64,000 nt of DNA from Thalassorhabdus alkalitolerans (lineage in GTDB: Bacteria; Bacillota; Bacilli; Bacillales; Marinococcaceae): NCBI RefSeq assembly GCF_042656585.1, contig NZ_JBHSPG010000023.1. One strand, 5' to 3'. Under the pieces are notes generated by a model that did not search any database, was not told the origin of the DNA, and worked only from the letters and a program-made list of their open reading frames with translations. Positions 9,423 to 16,982 of this stretch are shown here, in pieces. Position numbers and translations under genes: made by a program. Each line of letters opens with the position of its first letter. Position 1 is the stretch's first letter.

Positions 9423-9741
9423 TTAGCTGGCTGTGAGGTGGTTGACGATCTTCTTTATATTCTGCGCTGTGGCTGTCATCAGCGCCTGTTCCGATGCGCC
9501 TTTCAAGCTGCCTTTCAGAACGGATACCGTAAAGGTATCCGACAAACATCATTTTAAAAAGCATAACAGGATCAATGGGCGGACGACCGTTGTCTTCACT
9601 GTAGCAGGGCTTGACTTTGTCATATATAAAAGAAAAATCAATTGTGGCTTCAATTTTCTGGAGTAAGTGGTCTTCAGGGACCAGTTGATCAATCAATACC
9701 ATTTCCAATTCAACTTGCTTCTCTCGGATTGGACGTAACAT
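9423..9741 (-). pseudogene. Truncated IS1182-type transposase (N-terminus fused out of frame to C-terminus)
   Basis: From the ATG at 9741 (GAGGAAAA upstream) the frame encodes the typical IS1182 transposase start: LRPIREKQVELE, then DRLL-like LVPEDHLLQKIEA, and PPIDPVMLFKMMF through ERQLERRI. At about 9495 the frame passes directly, with a shift, into the family C-terminus, readable in another frame as EQALMTATAQNIKKIVNHL followed by TAA at 9425-9423. The central DDE catalytic region is absent, so the protein cannot be active. This is an internal deletion, not a simple frameshift, because more than 300 expected residues are missing. Confidence 0.82.
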
Positions 9742-9762
9742 GTGTTTTCCTCTTTTTTGAGT

Positions 9763-9870
9763 AGCGAAAGACGGCGACTCCGGCGGGAAGAGCAGGAACT
9801 GAAGACCCCGCAGGGTGATTTTCCCGAGGAGGCTGAGGCCCTGCCCGCGGCATAGAAGACACCGTTCATG
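9763..9870. repeat. GC-rich Bacillaceae-type dispersed repeat inside the insertion element
   Basis: The segment contains GCGACTCCGGCGGGAAGAG, then GACCCCGCAGGGTGATTTT, GAGGAGGCTGAG and CCCGCGGCATAGAAGAC in order. From general knowledge this ordered set resembles a dispersed GC-rich element seen in intergenic DNA of several bacilli. A degenerate relative sharing GGCATAGAAGACA is at about 23265-23350. Confidence 0.5.
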
Positions 9871-10028
9871 CAATGAAATGTAGCTTGAACGGATGACGCA
9901 CTTGTACCTTTAGGTAAAAGCGTCCGTCTGTAGCGATTTCGTACTATATACTATACTATAAGTATCTGAATGATCGGATTATTAAAGGTGAAAAAACAGG
10001 TTGTTGAGACGACTTTCTCAACAACCTG

Positions 10029-10047
10029 AGCCGGTGATTCATCGGCT
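10029..10047 (+). repeat. Right copy of the 19-bp target-site duplication, retaining the terminator T-run
   Basis: Identical to 9300-9318. It continues into TTTCTTGATAA, so this copy keeps the 3' half of the ancestral mtlD terminator, now 720 bp away from mtlD. Confidence 0.85.
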
Positions 10048-10259
10048 TTCTTGATAATAGGGACACACAAAACAATCAGGTTTGACTGGGTAATGTCTCG
10101 ATTAGAATCTTAGTTGTTTTATCCTGGGTCATAAATAAAAGAATATAAAAATTTTCCATTTTTTTATTGAATGACTATTTTATTTACTATAAAATGGTTA
10201 AAAAGACTTAGGGGAAGCCGATATAGAAAATAACATAGTAAGGATGGAGGGATACGGCA

Positions 10260-10436
10260 GTGCACACTATTTCTGACGATTGTTTAGTAGATGCGTTGCA
10301 AAAAGCGGTTACGTTTGACCTGGAAATAAATTTTATCTGTTTATTGAAAGAAGAGATTGAACGACGTGAAATAGTGTTAGACAAAGAACTTCTCCAGCAG
10401 ATAAAAGCCAGGAAGGAGCTTGAAAGAGCTTCCTGA
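10260..10436 (+). CDS. sda: Sda-like checkpoint inhibitor of sporulation histidine kinase
   Basis: The reading frame starts at GTG (GGATGGAGGG upstream) and encodes 58 residues. The N-terminal block TISDDCLVDALQKAV, then LEINFICLLKEEIERRE, follows the pattern of B. subtilis Sda: LSDELLIES, KA, a spaced L/F pattern, then E-I-x-R-R. Sda is a helical hairpin that binds the sporulation kinase KinA and blocks phosphorelay entry when replication is disturbed. This copy is about 12 residues longer at the C-terminus than the 46-residue B. subtilis protein. It is a single gene ending in a bidirectional terminator shared with the convergent sigma-factor gene. The homology call rests on pattern recognition over about 37 residues. 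Confidence 0.8.
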   Translation: MHTISDDCLVDALQKAVTFDLEINFICLLKEEIERREIVLDKELLQQIKARKELERAS

Positions 10437-10462
10437 ACCGGCTTCTACATAAGATGGGACAA

Positions 10463-10493
10463 AAAACGATGCCTTGCTGGCATCGTTTTGTTT
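10463..10493. terminator. Bidirectional terminator between sda and the sigma factor gene
   Basis: The perfect stem AAAACGATGCC/GGCATCGTTTT has T-runs on both strands and lies between convergent genes. Confidence 0.88.
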
Positions 10494-10501
10494 TACCAAG
10501 T

Positions 10502-11011
10502 TTACAGCATCTTTGGAAGACGCTCTCTTAATTTATGAAGGGCGTTTCGTCGCCATGTTTTTACCGTTGTCGAAGACACACCATGCATAGCTGCTATTTC
10601 TCTAATTGAGTAGCCATGGATCACATAAGCTTTAACCCACGTTTTTTCCCGGTCTGACAACATGGAAATGTATGGCTCAATGGAGGCTTCTTCCCCTCCC
10701 GGCTCCAGACTATGGGGATCAATCATATCAAGCTCTCTTTCTTCCCCTGTTACAGTATGCTTCTCGGCAAACCTTGCTTCTTTCCTTAACAGCATAAGCA
10801 TTTCTCCTCTTACGTATGAAAAGGCCAGGGAGGAAAAGGTGCCTTTGTCAGCATCAAAAGAGTGGTAAGCCTTCCATAAAGCAATTTTTCCTACATGAAT
10901 AAATTCCTCTTGATTCTTATAAATCCGAAGCCTCTTTATCATGTTGTGTAAGAGGGGAGTGTATTGGTCTACTATCACTTCAAAGGACTCTATCGTTTTA
11001 TCATTCTCCAT
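10502..11011 (-). CDS. Small sigma-70 family RNA polymerase sigma factor
   Basis: The 169-residue protein carries sigma region 2 in its first half (QEEFIHVGKIALWKAYHSFD, then GTFSSLAFSYVRGEM) and a region-4 HTH at the C-terminus (YSIREIAAMHGVSSTTVKTW). Regions 1.1 and 3 are missing, as in ECF-sized alternative sigma factors. Its wording around IYKNQEEF and DADKG is typical of a poorly characterised group of Bacillaceae sigma factors of about 160-180 residues. No anti-sigma gene is adjacent. The ATG follows AGAGGAAT. About 135 bp upstream, on the same strand, is a hairpin followed by a T-rich tract, which may attenuate its transcript. Target promoters are unknown. Confidence 0.85.
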   Translation of the reverse strand: MENDKTIESFEVIVDQYTPLLHNMIKRLRIYKNQEEFIHVGKIALWKAYHSFDADKGTFSSLAFSYVRGEMLMLLRKEARFAEKHTVTGEERELDMIDPHSLEPGGEEASIEPYISMLSDREKTWVKAYVIHGYSIREIAAMHGVSSTTVKTWRRNALHKLRERLPKML

Positions 11012-11144
11012 TTGCTATTCCTCTTTGGAACGGCGCGCCTTCCTGTAATTCCAATTGGTACATTCACTTTAATAGATTGAGCGGAAGAGGACATCTTGCC
11101 ATAATTTAATAACTTACGAGTGTTTCCTTTCTTATAATCTATAA

Positions 11145-11192
11145 TCTAGTAAAAAACAAAAGCCAGGAAACTCAATTATGATAGTTTCCAGG
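11145..11192 (-). terminator. Possible attenuator in the leader of the sigma factor gene
   Basis: On the minus strand, GGAAACT and AGTTTCC form a 7-bp stem with a 10-nt loop, extended by CC/GG beyond one mismatch, followed by CTTTTGTTTTTT. No minus-strand gene ends here, so it may be a leader terminator of the sigma gene. Confidence 0.45.
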
Positions 11193-11246
11193 TGGCCCTC
11201 TTGTGCATATGTTGGGGTGGGGAAAGAAAAGTCGAAAAAACAGGGA

Positions 11247-11273
11247 ATTTCCCGGGAAATAGGACTACAGTCC
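11247..11273. promoter_or_regulatory. Two adjacent perfect palindromes upstream of the ATP-grasp gene
   Basis: ATTTCCCGGGAAAT (11247-11260) and GGACTACAGTCC (11262-11273) lie side by side in the roughly 460-bp divergent region between the sigma factor and the ATP-grasp gene. They look like operator sites or short RNA hairpins. The rest of this region shows AT-rich tracts and the minus-strand hairpin at 11145-11192, but no further gene. Confidence 0.4.
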
Positions 11274-11473
11274 ATACTTTACTTTCCTAAATTTTAAAAG
11301 GTTAAAATCGTTAAAAGACGGGGAAGAAGAAGAAGGAAGAGGTACAAATGAGTTTAAGAAAGCTCCCCTTAAAAGGTAATGAATTTGTAACATTATTTGG
11401 TTTTAGAATCTATTTAAACGGGGCATATAAAGATTACCTATTGGAGTGGCAATATATACTAGGAGGAATATAC

Positions 11474-12538
11474 ATGAATATTCTATTAACATCAGGAGCA
11501 AGACGAATAGATTTTGTAGAATTTTTCCAGCAGGCATTAAAAGAGTCAGGAACATTAGGGAATGTGATCGTAGCCGATCCTGACGATAACGCACCTTCTT
11601 TGCAAGTGGCTGACCTTGCTTATATAATCCCAGAACAGACTGACGATAATTATATGGATGCAATTTACAATATTTGTGAGGAAAATGATATTGATGTATT
11701 AATTCCTCTGAACGATCTTGAGGTTCCAAAGATCTCAGAAAATAAGAAAAAGCTTGAGGAAAAAGGGATTACCGTGATTTGTTCAGATCCCGATGTAGTC
11801 CTGCAAATAAGAGATAAAGCGTATTATCGAGAGCTGCTAGGAAAATTTGGAGTAAAAGCTCCCCTTACGTATATGAAAGTGGAGGAAGCAAAGGAAGCGA
11901 TAGAAAATGGAGAAGTGGAATTTCCCCTCATCGTGAAGCCAAGAAATGGATCTGCTTCCATTGGAATTGAAATCGTGAACACAATAGAAGACTTGGATTC
12001 AGCATACAAGCTTGCTATACAAAAGGTTAAGGAGTCACCGCTGGATGATGCCACGGCAGAAAAAGCAGAAGATAATATTATTATTCAGGACGTTGTGGAC
12101 GGGGAAAAATACAGCCTGGATATTGTAAATGACCTGGATGGCAACTATTTAACAGCATTTGCAAGAAAACAGCTGGAAATGAGAGCTGGAGATGTTGACC
12201 GTACGCTTGTAACAGATGAAGATGAAGTGTTAAATCTGGGAAGAGCAATCGGCAACAACTTAAAGCATGTGGGTTACCTTAATACAGATGTCTTCTATGA
12301 TGGAAAAGACTACTACGTCATCGACATGAATCCTCGTTTTGGAGGCGGATATTCATTTTCCCACGCCGCCGGAGCCAATATCCCGGCAGCATTTGTAGCC
12401 CTGGGAACAGGAAAAAAACTTAAAAGTGAATGGTTGAATTCAACGCCGAACATGGAACTTGCAAGACATGATGCCGTAGTGCAAATTCGGAAAGAACAAA
12501 TTAGGGATGCTTCCAGAGGTTCTTCCAAAGCGAAGTAG
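11474..12538 (+). CDS. ATP-grasp domain protein, carbamoyl-phosphate synthase-like
   Basis: The 354-residue protein begins with NILLTSGARRIDFVEFF, an N-terminal pre-ATP-grasp fold shared with CarB-like ligases. A full ATP-grasp fold follows: PLIVKPRNGSASIGIEIV around residue 155, the acidic metal-ligand region, and VIDMNPRFGGGYSFSHAAG near 275-290 with the Asp-x-Asn metal site. Such proteins join a carboxylate to an amine or thiol using ATP. The ATG at 11474 has AGGAGGAATATAC upstream and matches the family start. An in-frame ATG at 11348, also with a usable AAGAGG, would add 42 residues of no recognisable homology. It is a single gene; the substrates are unknown. Confidence 0.8.
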   Translation: MNILLTSGARRIDFVEFFQQALKESGTLGNVIVADPDDNAPSLQVADLAYIIPEQTDDNYMDAIYNICEENDIDVLIPLNDLEVPKISENKKKLEEKGITVICSDPDVVLQIRDKAYYRELLGKFGVKAPLTYMKVEEAKEAIENGEVEFPLIVKPRNGSASIGIEIVNTIEDLDSAYKLAIQKVKESPLDDATAEKAEDNIIIQDVVDGEKYSLDIVNDLDGNYLTAFARKQLEMRAGDVDRTLVTDEDEVLNLGRAIGNNLKHVGYLNTDVFYDGKDYYVIDMNPRFGGGYSFSHAAGANIPAAFVALGTGKKLKSEWLNSTPNMELARHDAVVQIRKEQIRDASRGSSKAK

Positions 12539-12756
12539 AAAAGATAATTTACTATGGTAAAAGCGCCAGGCGCCATCGAGGAAGCTGGCAATGCCCGCCG
12601 CCTGGAAGTTCCTGTGAATGGGATTGAAGGGAAACATGAATGGGTGTCGCCCTAGCATTTTAGTGGTAAGCGAGGAACGAGAATCCACCACTAAATGTAA
12701 CAAATCCTTTCTTTAAAACTAGTAAAAGAATCTGCTAGTTTAATAGAAGAGAAAAC

Positions 12757-12776
12757 AGCTCTTTTTAGAGCTTTTA
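12757..12776 (+). terminator. Terminator-like hairpin after the ATP-grasp gene
   Basis: The stem AGCTCT/AGAGCT with a TTTT loop is followed by TTTTAAA. It is short but well formed. Confidence 0.55.
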
Positions 12777-12783
12777 AATAAAT

Positions 12784-12815
12784 GGCCTCTGGGTATTTTA
12801 TCCAGGGGCCTTTAT
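12784..12815 (+). terminator. Second terminator before the Bax-inhibitor-like gene
   Basis: GGCCTCTGG and CCAGGGGCC form a 9-bp stem with one wobble, followed by TTTAT. Confidence 0.65.
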
Positions 12816-12851
12816 AATGAAAGTAAGGTTAGTAGAAAGAGGGACGAGAAC

Positions 12852-13583
12852 ATGAGAGGAATTTCAAATCCAGTATTAAACCACAAAGTATTTGCTCAAC
12901 ATACAGGCGGTCAGGCAATGACCATCACAGGGACGATAAATAAGACGTTCTTCTTTCTTATTTTAGTCACGATATCAGCGTTTTACGTCTGGCAGCTTTA
13001 TGCCGCCGGGGAAAACATTCAGCCATACATGGTGATAGGGCTTTTAGGCGCTCTGATTTTAGGGCTGGTTGCCAGCTTTAAGCCTGCTACTGTACCTTTC
13101 ACCGGACCGCTCTATGCCTTGCTGAAAGGAATGTTGATAGGAGGATTGTCCGCCAGACTGGAACATGAATTTGGCGGAATTGTGATTCAGGCGGCAGCGG
13201 GAACCATTGCTGTTTTCTTTGCGATGCTGATTCTTTACCGGCTTCGATTAATCAAAGCGACAAAGAGATTTCGATCTGTCGTACTTACGGCAACCGCAGG
13301 TATTTTTCTGCTCTATCTTATCCATATCATTTTGCGTTTTTTTGATTTAGGAGTTCCTATCATTAGAGACGCTACTCCTTTGGGGATTATTTTCAGCTTA
13401 TTTGTCATAGTGATTGCAGCATTAAATTTAATCATAGATTTTGACTTTATCGAAAAAGGAGTACAAAGAAGATCCTCTAAAAAGATGGAATGGTACGGGG
13501 CTTTTGGCCTGACTGTTACACTGATCTGGCTTTATATTGAAATTTTGAGGCTTTTGGCTAAAATCAGGAGAATGAAAAACTGA
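12852..13583 (+). CDS. Bax inhibitor-1/YccA family membrane protein
   Basis: The 243-residue protein has seven hydrophobic segments, the count expected for the BI-1/YccA family. It starts with RGISNPVLNHKVF, a block typical of YccA-like bacterial members, followed by a segment around TFFFLILVTISAFYVW. The block GLSARLEHEFGGIVIQAA in the middle resembles the family's conserved S-x-x-Y/F-G-IV-QA segment. Bacterial BI-1 proteins are proposed pH-sensitive calcium leak channels or membrane proteostasis factors; no role is proven in bacilli. It is a single gene after two terminator-like hairpins and before a small gene, with an AGAGGGACGAGAAC-type ribosome site. Confidence 0.85.
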   Translation: MRGISNPVLNHKVFAQHTGGQAMTITGTINKTFFFLILVTISAFYVWQLYAAGENIQPYMVIGLLGALILGLVASFKPATVPFTGPLYALLKGMLIGGLSARLEHEFGGIVIQAAAGTIAVFFAMLILYRLRLIKATKRFRSVVLTATAGIFLLYLIHIILRFFDLGVPIIRDATPLGIIFSLFVIVIAALNLIIDFDFIEKGVQRRSSKKMEWYGAFGLTVTLIWLYIEILRLLAKIRRMKN

Positions 13584-13738
13584 GTTTACACCAAGGAAGG
13601 AAGCGGGTAAGAAAGAAAAATAAGAACAAAAATGCGAATATAATATGGAAAAAGTACAAATTTTTTGAAAAGTAATTGTTTTAAAAGACAAATATTGCTA
13701 TATTTTTATACGTCTAACGTAAGTAAAGGATGGTGCAC

Positions 13739-13879
13739 ATGGCAAAGTCTAAGCTTGATCAGGAGTCACTGCTTAAGATCATGGAGTACATATACGAACA
13801 GGAAAATGCAGAAAAGAATGAAGTGGAGCTGACAAAAGAAATCGCAGACAAATTAAAACCTTACTATGCAACAACGTGA
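13739..13879 (+). CDS. Small conserved-looking protein of unknown function (46 residues)
   Basis: The frame starts at ATG with AAAGGATGG five bases upstream. It encodes a 46-residue, highly charged, helical peptide beginning AKSKLDQESLLKIMEYIY and ending KLKPYYATT. The stop codon overlaps the first arm of a strong terminator, which argues for a genuine compact gene. I do not recognise the family. Flanking genes encode a membrane protein and an exported SGNH protein and give no functional hint. Confidence 0.65.
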   Translation: MAKSKLDQESLLKIMEYIYEQENAEKNEVELTKEIADKLKPYYATT

Positions 13880-13902
13880 GCCTTGTAGAAGGCTCTTTTT
13901 TA
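13878..13902 (+). terminator. Rho-independent terminator of the 46-residue gene
   Basis: The perfect 7-bp stem GAGCCTT/AAGGCTC is followed by TTTTTTAT and begins within the stop codon. Confidence 0.85.
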
Positions 13903-14004
13903 TGGGTGAGTTCAGGAAGGGAAAATTTTGTCGTAATTCCTGTACTCTGGAAAAAACTAAGTATATAATAACAGAAGATGACTTATATATAGGAGTTTTC
14001 GATC

Positions 14005-14841
14005 ATGAAGTTGTTTTCTTTATTATTTTTCACAGTCGTTTGTCTTGGTATTATTATAGCTGGAAACATTCATTATGATAATAAAGTAGCTTCCAGCGTT
14101 CAACCAGAAACCGAATCTGACCAAGGGCAAACGGAACAAGACATTACAGATAACGTAGAAAATGTGAGTGCGGGCGAAGGGGAAGGCGTGACAGCTGGTG
14201 AGGAGAGTACTTTACCAGAAAGCCCGGCAGAGGCAGCAAGTGAACCATTTGCCACCAGGATGGAAGAAGCCCTCGGGGATGGAAGAGATCTGCGAATCGT
14301 TGTAGCGGGTTCCAACGCAGTCCTCGCTGAAGAAGAAGCGGATAAAGGCTGGCCACAGATCGTCGAAGAGCAGCTGAGGGAGATGTATTCTACCAGTCAG
14401 ATAGAAATCGAGGTAGTTTCTTTTGACCAGAAAAGTACGTTTGAAGTAATAGAAGGTGATGGAGACGAGAAACTTGCCGAACTGGCTCCGGATGTTCTTT
14501 TATTTGAACCTTTAATTTTGAATGATAATGCAAGAGTAAGCATAGACGATACTCTCTTTAATATTAATAGAATCTTACAGACAGTCAAAAGCTCTAATGA
14601 CGAAGTGGCTGCTTATATTGTTCCTACCAATCCCATACATCAAGCAGGCTACTACTTAACTCAAATTGAGAGATTAGAAGATTTCGCAGAAGAGGAAGAG
14701 TGGCCGTATATTGACCATTGGGGTAACTGGCCTGATGTAGAGGATGACGATATTTTAACGTATTTGCAAGAATCTGTTCCGAGCCAGGATGGACATGAGG
14801 CCTGGGCTGAAGCCGTTGTATCCGAATTGACAGGAAGATAA
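14005..14841 (+). CDS. Exported SGNH/GDSL-type hydrolase
   Basis: The 278-residue protein has an N-terminal membrane segment (residues 3-21) and an acidic low-complexity linker to about residue 80. An SGNH-like domain follows. Block I appears as IVVAGSNAVLAE, with GSN in place of GDS and the serine kept. A late D-x-x-H pair is visible in SQDGHEAWAE near the C-terminus. Similar anchored proteins in bacilli are annotated as SGNH/GDSL esterases. The likely location is the outer face of the membrane. It is a single gene with AGGAGTT before the ATG and a strong terminator directly after. The substrate is unknown. Confidence 0.72.
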   Translation: MKLFSLLFFTVVCLGIIIAGNIHYDNKVASSVQPETESDQGQTEQDITDNVENVSAGEGEGVTAGEESTLPESPAEAASEPFATRMEEALGDGRDLRIVVAGSNAVLAEEEADKGWPQIVEEQLREMYSTSQIEIEVVSFDQKSTFEVIEGDGDEKLAELAPDVLLFEPLILNDNARVSIDDTLFNINRILQTVKSSNDEVAAYIVPTNPIHQAGYYLTQIERLEDFAEEEEWPYIDHWGNWPDVEDDDILTYLQESVPSQDGHEAWAEAVVSELTGR

Positions 14842-14843
14842 TC

Positions 14844-14881
14844 AAAACCCCGCACCATTGGGAAGTGGTACGGGGTTTTTT
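14844..14881 (+). terminator. Rho-independent terminator after the SGNH gene
   Basis: AAAACCCCG pairs with CGGGGTTTT, with an inner pairing CACCA/TGGT, and is followed by TTTTTT. Confidence 0.9.
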
Positions 14882-14891
14882 GGGTGCTATT

Positions 14892-15440
14892 TCAGTCATT
14901 TCCAAATGTCTCTGTCACTCCGAAATAGTTTGTATCTCCACTATAATCATTTATCACAATATCAAGGTCGTGGAAGATGCGATGCACCATTCTGAGTTCT
15001 TCTGGATTATTGTCTTCGATGGCGGCACTGATATGAGAGTCTGCTGTTTTGAAATCTTCTTTTAAGGAATCAGTAGCAATTGGCAGAAGTCTGTCTTGTA
15101 TTTTTTCCTGCTGTTCTTCAAGAGAAGAAGCCGTCTCATCCATTGATAGACTATCTAAACCGCCGTACCCTGTTAGGTCATTCCAGTATGTATGCTGTCT
15201 TGCGATTTCCTCTTTAATTTCTGATTCAATTTCCTCAGAAGTACTTTCTTCAGAATCATCTGTTTCTTCTTCTATCAGATCGCTCATTTCCTGCTCGCTA
15301 ATAGCCCCTGCATCCTGGGCCTCGCTTAAAGTTGTTTCACCGCTGTCTCCAAAGGAACCTGCCAAAAAGGAGTAGGACCCCCATCCGCCTGCTATTAACA
15401 CTCCTAAAACAATGAATATAATAATTGCTGTTTTTTTCAT
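14892..15440 (-). CDS. Membrane-anchored acidic extracellular protein of unknown function
   Basis: The 182-residue protein has one N-terminal hydrophobic segment (TAIIIFIVLGVLIAGGW) and then an acidic Ser/Glu-rich linker to about residue 75. A predicted helical extracellular region follows (ARQHTYWNDLTGYGG and VHRIFHDLDIVINDY). I do not recognise a family; similar anchored helical proteins in bacilli are annotated as hypothetical. The ATG at 15440 is chosen for AAGGATGG four bases upstream, in preference to an ATG six codons earlier. It is convergent with the SGNH gene. Its own downstream terminator may be the reverse strand of the hairpin at 14844-14881, where AAAACCCC gives a weaker T-run. 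Confidence 0.7.
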   Translation of the reverse strand: MKKTAIIIFIVLGVLIAGGWGSYSFLAGSFGDSGETTLSEAQDAGAISEQEMSDLIEEETDDSEESTSEEIESEIKEEIARQHTYWNDLTGYGGLDSLSMDETASSLEEQQEKIQDRLLPIATDSLKEDFKTADSHISAAIEDNNPEELRMVHRIFHDLDIVINDYSGDTNYFGVTETFGND

Positions 15441-15600
15441 GGTACCATCCTTTTCCATTATTGGGTCTGTTAGGCTTATGTACTATGATAAAAGTTATAA
15501 AGAGGTCTGTAAAGACAAGAGGGAAAAGCTGATGTTTTATATGCACGAGTATAAAGTGTAGGATAAAGGGAAGAACCGTGTAGACGGGAAGGAAGAAACT

Positions 15601-16158
15601 ATGAGATTAGGGTGTACGATTGGTGTATTACTGACCTTTTTGTTTTTTGTTTATTTGACAATTATCGCTTTGCTGCCAAGAAGTATTTTGACTGATCTGC
15701 TCTTATACGAAGATGAGCCAGTGAAAAGTGATGTAATTATAGTATTAAGCGGGGATCAGGATAGATTAGAAAAAGCGGAACACTTATATAGCGACGGTTA
15801 TGGAGCAAAAGTGCTAATTTCGAACGCTCTGGATGGCAGTATGACACCTGAAGCAGCAAGGGAGTTTGGGATTGCTGCTGATGATATTATTGTCGAGGAT
15901 GAGGCAGGCAGCACTTATGAAAATGCCGAGTATACAAAAGAAATAGTTGAAGAAAAAGGATTTTCATCAGCCATGGTTGTTACCAGTGATTATCATATGA
16001 GAAGAACAAAAGTAGTGTTTGACCGTGTATACGGAGATACAGGCGTAAGGTTAACTTATGTGCCCTATTACCATGAGTATGACGATTGGAGCAAAAGGGA
16101 TAATGAGCTGGCCTGGGAGTATTATAAATGGATAGGAAGCTTAGTTGCCGTTTGGTAA
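15601..16158 (+). CDS. YdcF/SanA-like DUF218 membrane-anchored protein
   Basis: This 185-residue protein has one N-terminal membrane helix and a DUF218 domain. The family blocks are visible: DVIIVLSGDQDRLEKAEHLY, then AKVLIS, DIIVEDEAGSTYENAEYT with the conserved E-x-x-S-x-x-T-x-x-N pattern, and VTSDYHMRRT. Relatives (YdcF, ElyC, SanA) act in envelope maintenance in other bacteria, and YdcF binds S-adenosylmethionine, but the reaction is unclear. It is a single gene, with AAGGAAGAAACT before the ATG, and has no obvious terminator of its own before the small gene that follows. Confidence 0.85.
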   Translation: MRLGCTIGVLLTFLFFVYLTIIALLPRSILTDLLLYEDEPVKSDVIIVLSGDQDRLEKAEHLYSDGYGAKVLISNALDGSMTPEAAREFGIAADDIIVEDEAGSTYENAEYTKEIVEEKGFSSAMVVTSDYHMRRTKVVFDRVYGDTGVRLTYVPYYHEYDDWSKRDNELAWEYYKWIGSLVAVW

Positions 16159-16248
16159 GTTGTGCTGTTGAGTAAGAAAAATCAAAGTCTATTTGCTATA
16201 ATTGTACTATGGAAAAGAGCCACATGGCATCAAAGGAGGGTGTTTTGC

Positions 16249-16338
16249 GTGAGAAGTCAGTTTGGCTGGGGAATGGTTTTAGTCATTGGGGGCTTTATTG
16301 CTACCATGGTTTCTACATTCATCGAAGGAAAGTATTAA
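16249..16338 (+). CDS. Single-span small membrane protein (29 residues)
   Basis: A GTG start preceded by AAAGGAGGGTG opens a 29-codon frame with one strongly hydrophobic stretch (GWGMVLVIGGFIATMVSTF) and a short charged end, IEGKY. The layout of a strong ribosome site, a compact frame and a terminator 14 bp after the stop supports a real gene. The overlapping 94-codon frame starting at 16209 has a worse start and runs through this terminator, so it is rejected. A TATAAT sits at 16197-16202. No family is recognised. Confidence 0.62.
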   Translation: MRSQFGWGMVLVIGGFIATMVSTFIEGKY

Positions 16339-16351
16339 TAAAGATAGGAAA

Positions 16352-16385
16352 AAAGTCTGGAAGCTTATGCTTTCAGACTTTCTTT
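16352..16385 (+). terminator. Rho-independent terminator after the 29-residue gene
   Basis: AAAGTCTGGAAGC pairs with GCTTTCAGACTTT with one internal mismatch, and TCTTT follows. Confidence 0.8.
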
Positions 16386-16580
16386 AATGAGAAGGGGTTT
16401 AGAGGGGATGGGCTCCTTTCATATTCGGAAAAACAGAGGGGCAAAGGAAGGGAAGTGCCCTGGGAACGAGGAAGGGTGAACAGAGGAGAGTAAAAGGAAA
16501 ATAAATAAGTAGAAGGAATATTGTTCACTAAAATGAACAAAAGAGGAAGAGCGCGTTAGAAAACAGGTAAACAAGGGAAT

Positions 16581-16982
16581 CTAAAGATTTATAGAGAGGG
16601 GTTCTTCCGATGGAGCTTTCTCATGAGGAAGGGGAGGAACATGATTGACGGTAGTATTGCCTGGATTTAGCTTGAGAAACCGTACTTGATCTGTAATGAC
16701 CTCAATGACAAAGACAGTCCGCTGGTCTTTGTTTTCATAGGTTCTGCTTCGGATTCTTCCGCTTACACCGACAAGTGCACCTTTGTGACAATAAAGAGCA
16801 GTATTTTCGGCCTGCTTTCTCCATACAGTACAAGGTACAAAGTCGGCATCAAAATCCCCTTCACCGTTTCGGAAAGTACGCTGAACCGCAAGTGTGAAAT
16901 TACATACAGCAGTACCTTCTTTCGTGTAAGCAAGTTCCGGGTCCTTTGTCAGGCGTCCTACAAGAGTCACTTGGTTAAACAA
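16581..16982 (-). CDS. ssbB: Single-stranded DNA-binding protein, SsbB-like
   Basis: The 133-residue OB-fold protein begins FNQVTLVGRLTKDPEL and contains FVPCTVWRKQAENTALYCHK and LVGVSGRIRSRTYENKD. This is closer to the competence-linked SsbB of B. subtilis than to SsbA. The C-terminus ends in PSEEPLSINL and lacks the acidic DDDLPF-like tip of replicative SSBs, as does SsbB. It should protect incoming single strands during transformation. The start is a TTG with GGAGGAATTTTAA upstream; it directly follows the stop codon of the upstream transposase gene without any gap, so translation is probably coupled. The C-terminal tail is about 20 residues longer than in B. subtilis. Confidence 0.92.
   Translation of the reverse strand: MFNQVTLVGRLTKDPELAYTKEGTAVCNFTLAVQRTFRNGEGDFDADFVPCTVWRKQAENTALYCHKGALVGVSGRIRSRTYENKDQRTVFVIEVITDQVRFLKLNPGNTTVNHVPPLPHEKAPSEEPLSINL

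Larger units (their letters stand above)
9319..10028 (-). mobile_element. Internally deleted IS1182-family insertion element
   Basis: The 710-bp element lies between identical 19-bp direct repeats. Its ends are related inverted repeats: CAGACTGTCGAG on the left, and CAGGTTGTTGAG as the reverse complement of the right end. The only gene is a minus-strand transposase remnant in which the N-terminus is joined to the extreme C-terminus, so roughly 1 kb of a normal 1.6-1.9 kb element is missing. IS1182-type elements are known to choose terminator hairpins and to duplicate them, which fits. It probably can move only with a transposase supplied in trans. It is inserted in the transcription terminator of the mannitol operon. 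Confidence 0.82.
12539..12851. other. Gene-free stretch with degenerate palindrome and two hairpins
   Basis: This holds a variant of the window's recurrent palindrome (GCGCCAGGCGCC near 12562), then unassigned GC-rich sequence to about 12690. An AACTAG/CTAGTT hairpin near 12718-12741 and two terminator-like hairpins, listed separately, follow. No gene is supported. Confidence 0.6.

Noticed and set aside
12562..12573. Sixteenth copy of the palindrome (GCGCCAGGCGCC)
   Set aside because: Two bases differ in each arm region and no heptamer lies 9 or 11 nt away. It may be a decayed relative but was not counted.
16209..16493. A 94-codon frame over the 29-residue membrane protein gene
   Set aside because: It crosses a clear terminator and has a poor start; the GTG frame at 16249 is better supported.
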